From assembly GCA_024641245.1 (NCBI GenBank), contig JAHEDK010000018.1:1-55915 (forward strand): a DNA stretch of 55,915 bases, given 5' to 3'. Shown here piece after piece: positions 53,077 to 55,915 of the stretch. The DNA is from Actinomycetes bacterium. GTDB lineage: Bacteria; Actinomycetota; Acidimicrobiia; Spongiisociales; JAHEDJ01. Both the position numbers and the translations under genes were made by a program. Under the pieces are notes generated by a model, which did no database searches, was not told the origin of the DNA, and worked only from the letters and a program-made list of their open reading frames with translations. The stretch's first letter is position 1. The number at the start of each line of letters is the position of its first letter.

Positions 53077-54915
53077 GTGAACGAAACTCATTCGGTCAAA
53101 AGGGAAGGAACGCGCCGCTGGTACCTGGCGGTGCTGCTCGTGGTGGCGATGATCGCCGCGCTGGTCACTCCGATGCCTTCTTCGGCCGATGATTCGCCGT
53201 TGCTCCAGGTGATTGTCGAGAAGACGACCGGTGCCGATGGTTCGGTTGAGCAGTTTGTTGAGATGCTGGGCGGAACCGTCCTTACCGACCTCCCGATCAT
53301 CAACGGTTTCACCGCCGAAGTGCCGCAGTCGGCCATGGCAACACTCGAAGCCATGCCTGGGGTGGCTGCCGTCACTCCCGATGGGACCGTCCAGTTGATG
53401 GGCAAGCCGGGTGGAGAAACGAATGATCCTGATCCGACCGGAGACGGATCGGTGACGTTTGGCGACATGAAATACGCGGCAACCCTCGACGGTTCGATGT
53501 ATCACGTCCTCAACGACGCGATTGGAGCTTCGGCTGCCTGGTCTTCGGGTGCGACGGGTCAAGGTGTGACGGTGGCGCTGATCGACTCCGGGGTGGTGCC
53601 GGTGCTGGGTCTCAGCGGTGCGGGGAAGGTGATCAACGGTCCCGATCTGTCGTTCGAGTCCCAGGATCCCGATCTCCGGTATCTGGACACATTCGGGCAC
53701 GGCACCCACATGGCCGGCATCATCGCCGGCAACGATTTCGGTCTCACCAGTCCCAGGAATCCCAGCAAGACCGACTTCTTTGGTGTTGCGCCTGGCGCCA
53801 GGATCCTCAATATCAAGGTTGCAGACCGCGAAGGTTCGGTCGATGTTTCACAGGTGATCGCGGCGGTCGACTGGGTTGTGCAGCATCGTAACGACAACGG
53901 GATGAACGTGCGGGTCATCAACCTGTCATTCGGTACCGACAGTTCGCAGAGCTACCTCCTCGACCCGCTCGCCCATGCGGTCGAACAGGCGGTATGGAAC
54001 GGGATCGTGGTCGTAGTGGCGGCCGGAAACGACGGCAACGTCGATCCCCTCCGGAACCCGGCTCTCGACCCCTACGTGATCGCGGTCGGTGCCCTCAACA
54101 CGCAAGGCACCGCAGTCACGACCGACGACAACGTGCCCGACTTCTCGAACTGCGGTACAAAGAGCCGCTCGGTCGACGTGGTGGCACCCGGCGTCTCGAT
54201 CGTCAGCTTGCGCAACCCCGGATCGCACGCAGATATCGACTATCCGAACGCTGCCGTCAATGATCGGCTGTTCAGAGGAACCGGCACTTCTCAAGCCGCC
54301 GCTGTTGTATCGGGGGCAGCAGCAGTGATCCTGAGTTCGAAGCCGAACCTCAACGCCTACCAGGTGAAGAATCTGCTGACATCAACGGCGCATTACCTCA
54401 CCGGAGAGCATCCGCGCTGCCAGGGTGCCGGATTGATCGACGTCGGTGCCGCCGTGAAGGAGCGGAAGAACCCGTCCGGGACAACTCCCTACACCTGGTC
54501 CAACGGCAAGGGTTCGATTGACGCCTCACGCGGTTCGTTCCATCTCGAAGGTCCCGACGGGGTCGTGCTCCAGGGTGAGATCGACATCTTCGGCCAGCTG
54601 TTCGACAGCACCCGGCATGCTTCGGATGCCTGGTACGAGCGGGCGTGGGACGGCGGCACCTGGAACGGTTCCGAATGGACGGGAGTCTCCTGGTCCGGAG
54701 TCTCCTGGAGCGGTGTCTCCTGGAGCGGCGTGTCCTGGTCCGGTCTGTCCTGGAGTGGTCTCACGTGGTCCGGCCTGTCGTGGTCGGACATGACCTGGAA
54801 CGGTCTCTCGTGGAGCGGACTCTCCTGGTCCGGACTTTCTTGGAGCGGCCTGTCCTGGAGCGCCAGCGCCTGGTCGGGTGTCAGCTGGGACGGACCGAGA
54901 CCCCGGTACAACTGA
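53077..54915 (+). CDS. Secreted subtilase (S8) with C-terminal W-x-G repeats
   Basis: 612 aa; GTG at 53077 follows GGGAGGT. Signal peptide (RRWYLAVLLVVAMIAALVTP MPSSA), an inhibitor-I9-like prodomain (~residues 40-105, VEQFVEMLGGTVLTDLPIIN), then the S8 domain with D170 in VALIDSG, H208 in FGHGTHMAGIIAG and S405 in GTGTSQAAAVVSGAA. N in VVVVAAGNDG is also present. The C-terminus has 15 pentapeptide units of the type S-W-S-G-(V/L), then WDGPRPRYN. Probably an exported protease whose repeat domain binds the cell surface or another polymer (inference). Confidence 0.92.
   Translation: MNETHSVKREGTRRWYLAVLLVVAMIAALVTPMPSSADDSPLLQVIVEKTTGADGSVEQFVEMLGGTVLTDLPIINGFTAEVPQSAMATLEAMPGVAAVTPDGTVQLMGKPGGETNDPDPTGDGSVTFGDMKYAATLDGSMYHVLNDAIGASAAWSSGATGQGVTVALIDSGVVPVLGLSGAGKVINGPDLSFESQDPDLRYLDTFGHGTHMAGIIAGNDFGLTSPRNPSKTDFFGVAPGARILNIKVADREGSVDVSQVIAAVDWVVQHRNDNGMNVRVINLSFGTDSSQSYLLDPLAHAVEQAVWNGIVVVVAAGNDGNVDPLRNPALDPYVIAVGALNTQGTAVTTDDNVPDFSNCGTKSRSVDVVAPGVSIVSLRNPGSHADIDYPNAAVNDRLFRGTGTSQAAAVVSGAAAVILSSKPNLNAYQVKNLLTSTAHYLTGEHPRCQGAGLIDVGAAVKERKNPSGTTPYTWSNGKGSIDASRGSFHLEGPDGVVLQGEIDIFGQLFDSTRHASDAWYERAWDGGTWNGSEWTGVSWSGVSWSGVSWSGVSWSGLSWSGLTWSGLSWSDMTWNGLSWSGLSWSGLSWSGLSWSASAWSGVSWDGPRPRYN
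54676..54894 (+). repeat. 15-bp coding repeat for W-x-G pentapeptides
   Basis: Fifteen units at an exact 15-base period place TGG (Trp) at the same point each time. Most units read TCCTGGAGCGGNNTC-like, coding S-W-S-G-(V/L). Three depart: SWSDM, TWNGL and SWSAS. Regular spacing predicts a stacked beta structure with a Trp ladder. Confidence 0.85.
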
Positions 54916-54938
54916 AAGCAGAGTCACTCAACCAGATG

Positions 54939-54964
54939 AGCCCCCGGCACCCTCCCCGGGGGCT
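54939..54964 (+). terminator. Rho-independent-like terminator of the first subtilase
   Basis: A 9-bp stem AGCCCCCGG/CCGGGGGCT, 8-base loop, followed by TCTCTCT. It lies 24 bases after the stop codon, so the second subtilase probably has its own promoter. Confidence 0.75.
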
Positions 54965-55137
54965 TCTCTCTGCGCCGGCGGATTTCGCCTCGGACTCCTA
55001 GGGCCAAGGGCCAAATGCCAATCTGAGCTTCACGCCGATCTCTCTGGTAACTAGTAATTCCGTGTGCGCCGGCAACGACCCGCGGGTTTTCGGTCCGTTT
55101 CCCGATAACTAGTCCATTGGATCTGGGAGGTCTGAGC

Positions 55138-55915
55138 GTGAACGAAACTCATTCGGTCAAAAGGGAAGGAACGCGCCGCTGGTACCTGGCGGTGCTGCTC
55201 GTGGTGGCGATGATCGCCGCGCTGGTCACTCCGATGCCTTCTTCGGCCGATGATTCGCCGTTGCTCCAGGTGATTGTCGAGAAGACGACCGGTGCCGATG
55301 GTTCGGTTGAGCAGTTTGTTGAGATGCTGGGCGGAACCGTCCTTACCGACCTCCCGATCATCAACGGTTTCACCGCCGAAGTGCCGCAGTCGGCCATGGC
55401 AACACTCGAAGCCATGCCTGGGGTGGCTGCCGTCACTCCCGATGGGACCGTCCAGTTGATGGGCAAGCCGCCCAAGTCTGATGGCGGTACCACGTCTGAT
55501 CCGGCTCCCTCGGGCGACGGAACGGTCACGTTCGGTGATACACGGTACGTATCGACGTTGGACGGATCGATGTATCACGTCAACGCAGAGGCGATAAAGT
55601 CTGTCGCCGTATGGCCATATGGGGCTGGTCAGGGTGTGACGGTGGCGCTGATCGACTCCGGGGTGGTGCCGGTGCTGGGTCTCAGCGGTGTGGGGAAGGT
55701 GATCAACGGTCCCGATCTGTCCTTTGAGTCGCAAGATCCCGACCTGCGCTATCTGGACACGTTCGGGCACGGCACTCACATGGCCGGCATCATTGCCGGC
55801 AACACCAGTGGTTCAAATCCGACCCGGGAAGACACGCGTGACTTCTACGGAGTTGCTCCCGGTGCCAGGATCCTCAACATCAAGGTGGCGGATGGTGATG
55901 GGTCCGTTGATGTTT
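55138..55915 (+). CDS. Second subtilase (S8), partial at window end
   Basis: Truncated by the window at 259 codons. GTG start with GGGAGGT upstream. The first 333 bases (55138-55470) read identically to 53077-53409, so signal peptide and prodomain are the same. A diverged linker (KSDGGTTSDPAPSGDG) follows, then the catalytic domain with VALIDSGVVP and FGHGTHMAGIIAG; the Ser region is beyond the edge. A tandem paralogue with the same leader arrangement. Confidence 0.88.
   Translation, partial: MNETHSVKREGTRRWYLAVLLVVAMIAALVTPMPSSADDSPLLQVIVEKTTGADGSVEQFVEMLGGTVLTDLPIINGFTAEVPQSAMATLEAMPGVAAVTPDGTVQLMGKPPKSDGGTTSDPAPSGDGTVTFGDTRYVSTLDGSMYHVNAEAIKSVAVWPYGAGQGVTVALIDSGVVPVLGLSGVGKVINGPDLSFESQDPDLRYLDTFGHGTHMAGIIAGNTSGSNPTREDTRDFYGVAPGARILNIKVADGDGSVDV

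Noticed and set aside
54489-54911. Minus-strand frame over the W-x-G repeat
   Set aside because: It is the antisense of a regular 15-bp repeat and shows only the reversed periodicity (QD-P repeats) without start signals.

Overview
The window is 55.9 kb of GC-rich DNA with many GTG starts, ATGA-type stop/start overlaps and long single-strand operons. It most resembles a high-GC actinobacterial genome. A lineage near the Acidimicrobiia is my inference, based on the group 3b NiFe hydrogenase operon, the subtilases ending in W-x-G repeats, and general gene style. No rRNA, intact tRNA or CRISPR array is present.

Left edge (1-4070): an IS481-family insertion sequence (122-1550) with five ~23-bp iterons at one end, then a 3' half of a CAU-anticodon tRNA with its own terminator, which looks like an attachment site. 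Next come decayed fragments (an MDR-type dehydrogenase in two pieces and a ureohydrolase), mixed with a small RHH/VOC gene pair and a membrane protein. This reads as a worn integration hotspot.

4069-11081: a lipoprotein with an internally duplicated domain; an OmpR/histidine-kinase pair; a secreted acidic D-x-D-G repeat protein; a short UvrA-like ABC ATPase in an operon with a DUF1059 protein; and a small membrane protein.

11268-17857: a leftward, almost fully overlapping operon for a cytosolic group 3b (NAD(P)-linked) NiFe hydrogenase: RDD membrane protein, FeS subunit, cyclic-nucleotide-fold protein, flavin/NAD subunit, small subunit, large subunit, maturation protease, HypC-type chaperone and a hydrogenase-associated conserved protein. 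HypA/B/D/E/F are not in the window.

17859-25752: a DUF998 membrane protein, then a TetR regulator divergent from a large MMPL/RND exporter. A lipoprotein beta-propeller gene carries the same TTAGT-N3-ACTAA operators in its promoter. A LemA/DUF2207 pair follows, in which DUF2207 appears to start on CTG.

25837-29892: a complete potABCD-type polyamine ABC importer. 30072-32412: a secreted metallophosphoesterase and small unknown genes. 32465-36992: a ferric-reductase-like membrane protein, ApbE flavin transferase, two anchored or secreted proteins and a divergent two-component system, which looks like an extracytoplasmic flavin/electron-transfer locus under its own sensor.

37252-50418: a DEAD-box helicase fused to a C-terminal RRM; a GT39 glycosyltransferase; two large CusA/HME-like RND pumps flanking a minimal adaptor-like protein; two convergent, apparently paralogous lipoproteins; and RarD. 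50432-55915: a long palindrome, a cation-chloride-cotransporter-like permease, and two tandem subtilases (the second cut by the window end) that share an exactly repeated N-terminal segment.

The features most worth following up are the RND pair with its mini-adaptor and lipoproteins, the predicted TetR regulon, the W-repeat subtilases and the tRNA/IS integration boundary.
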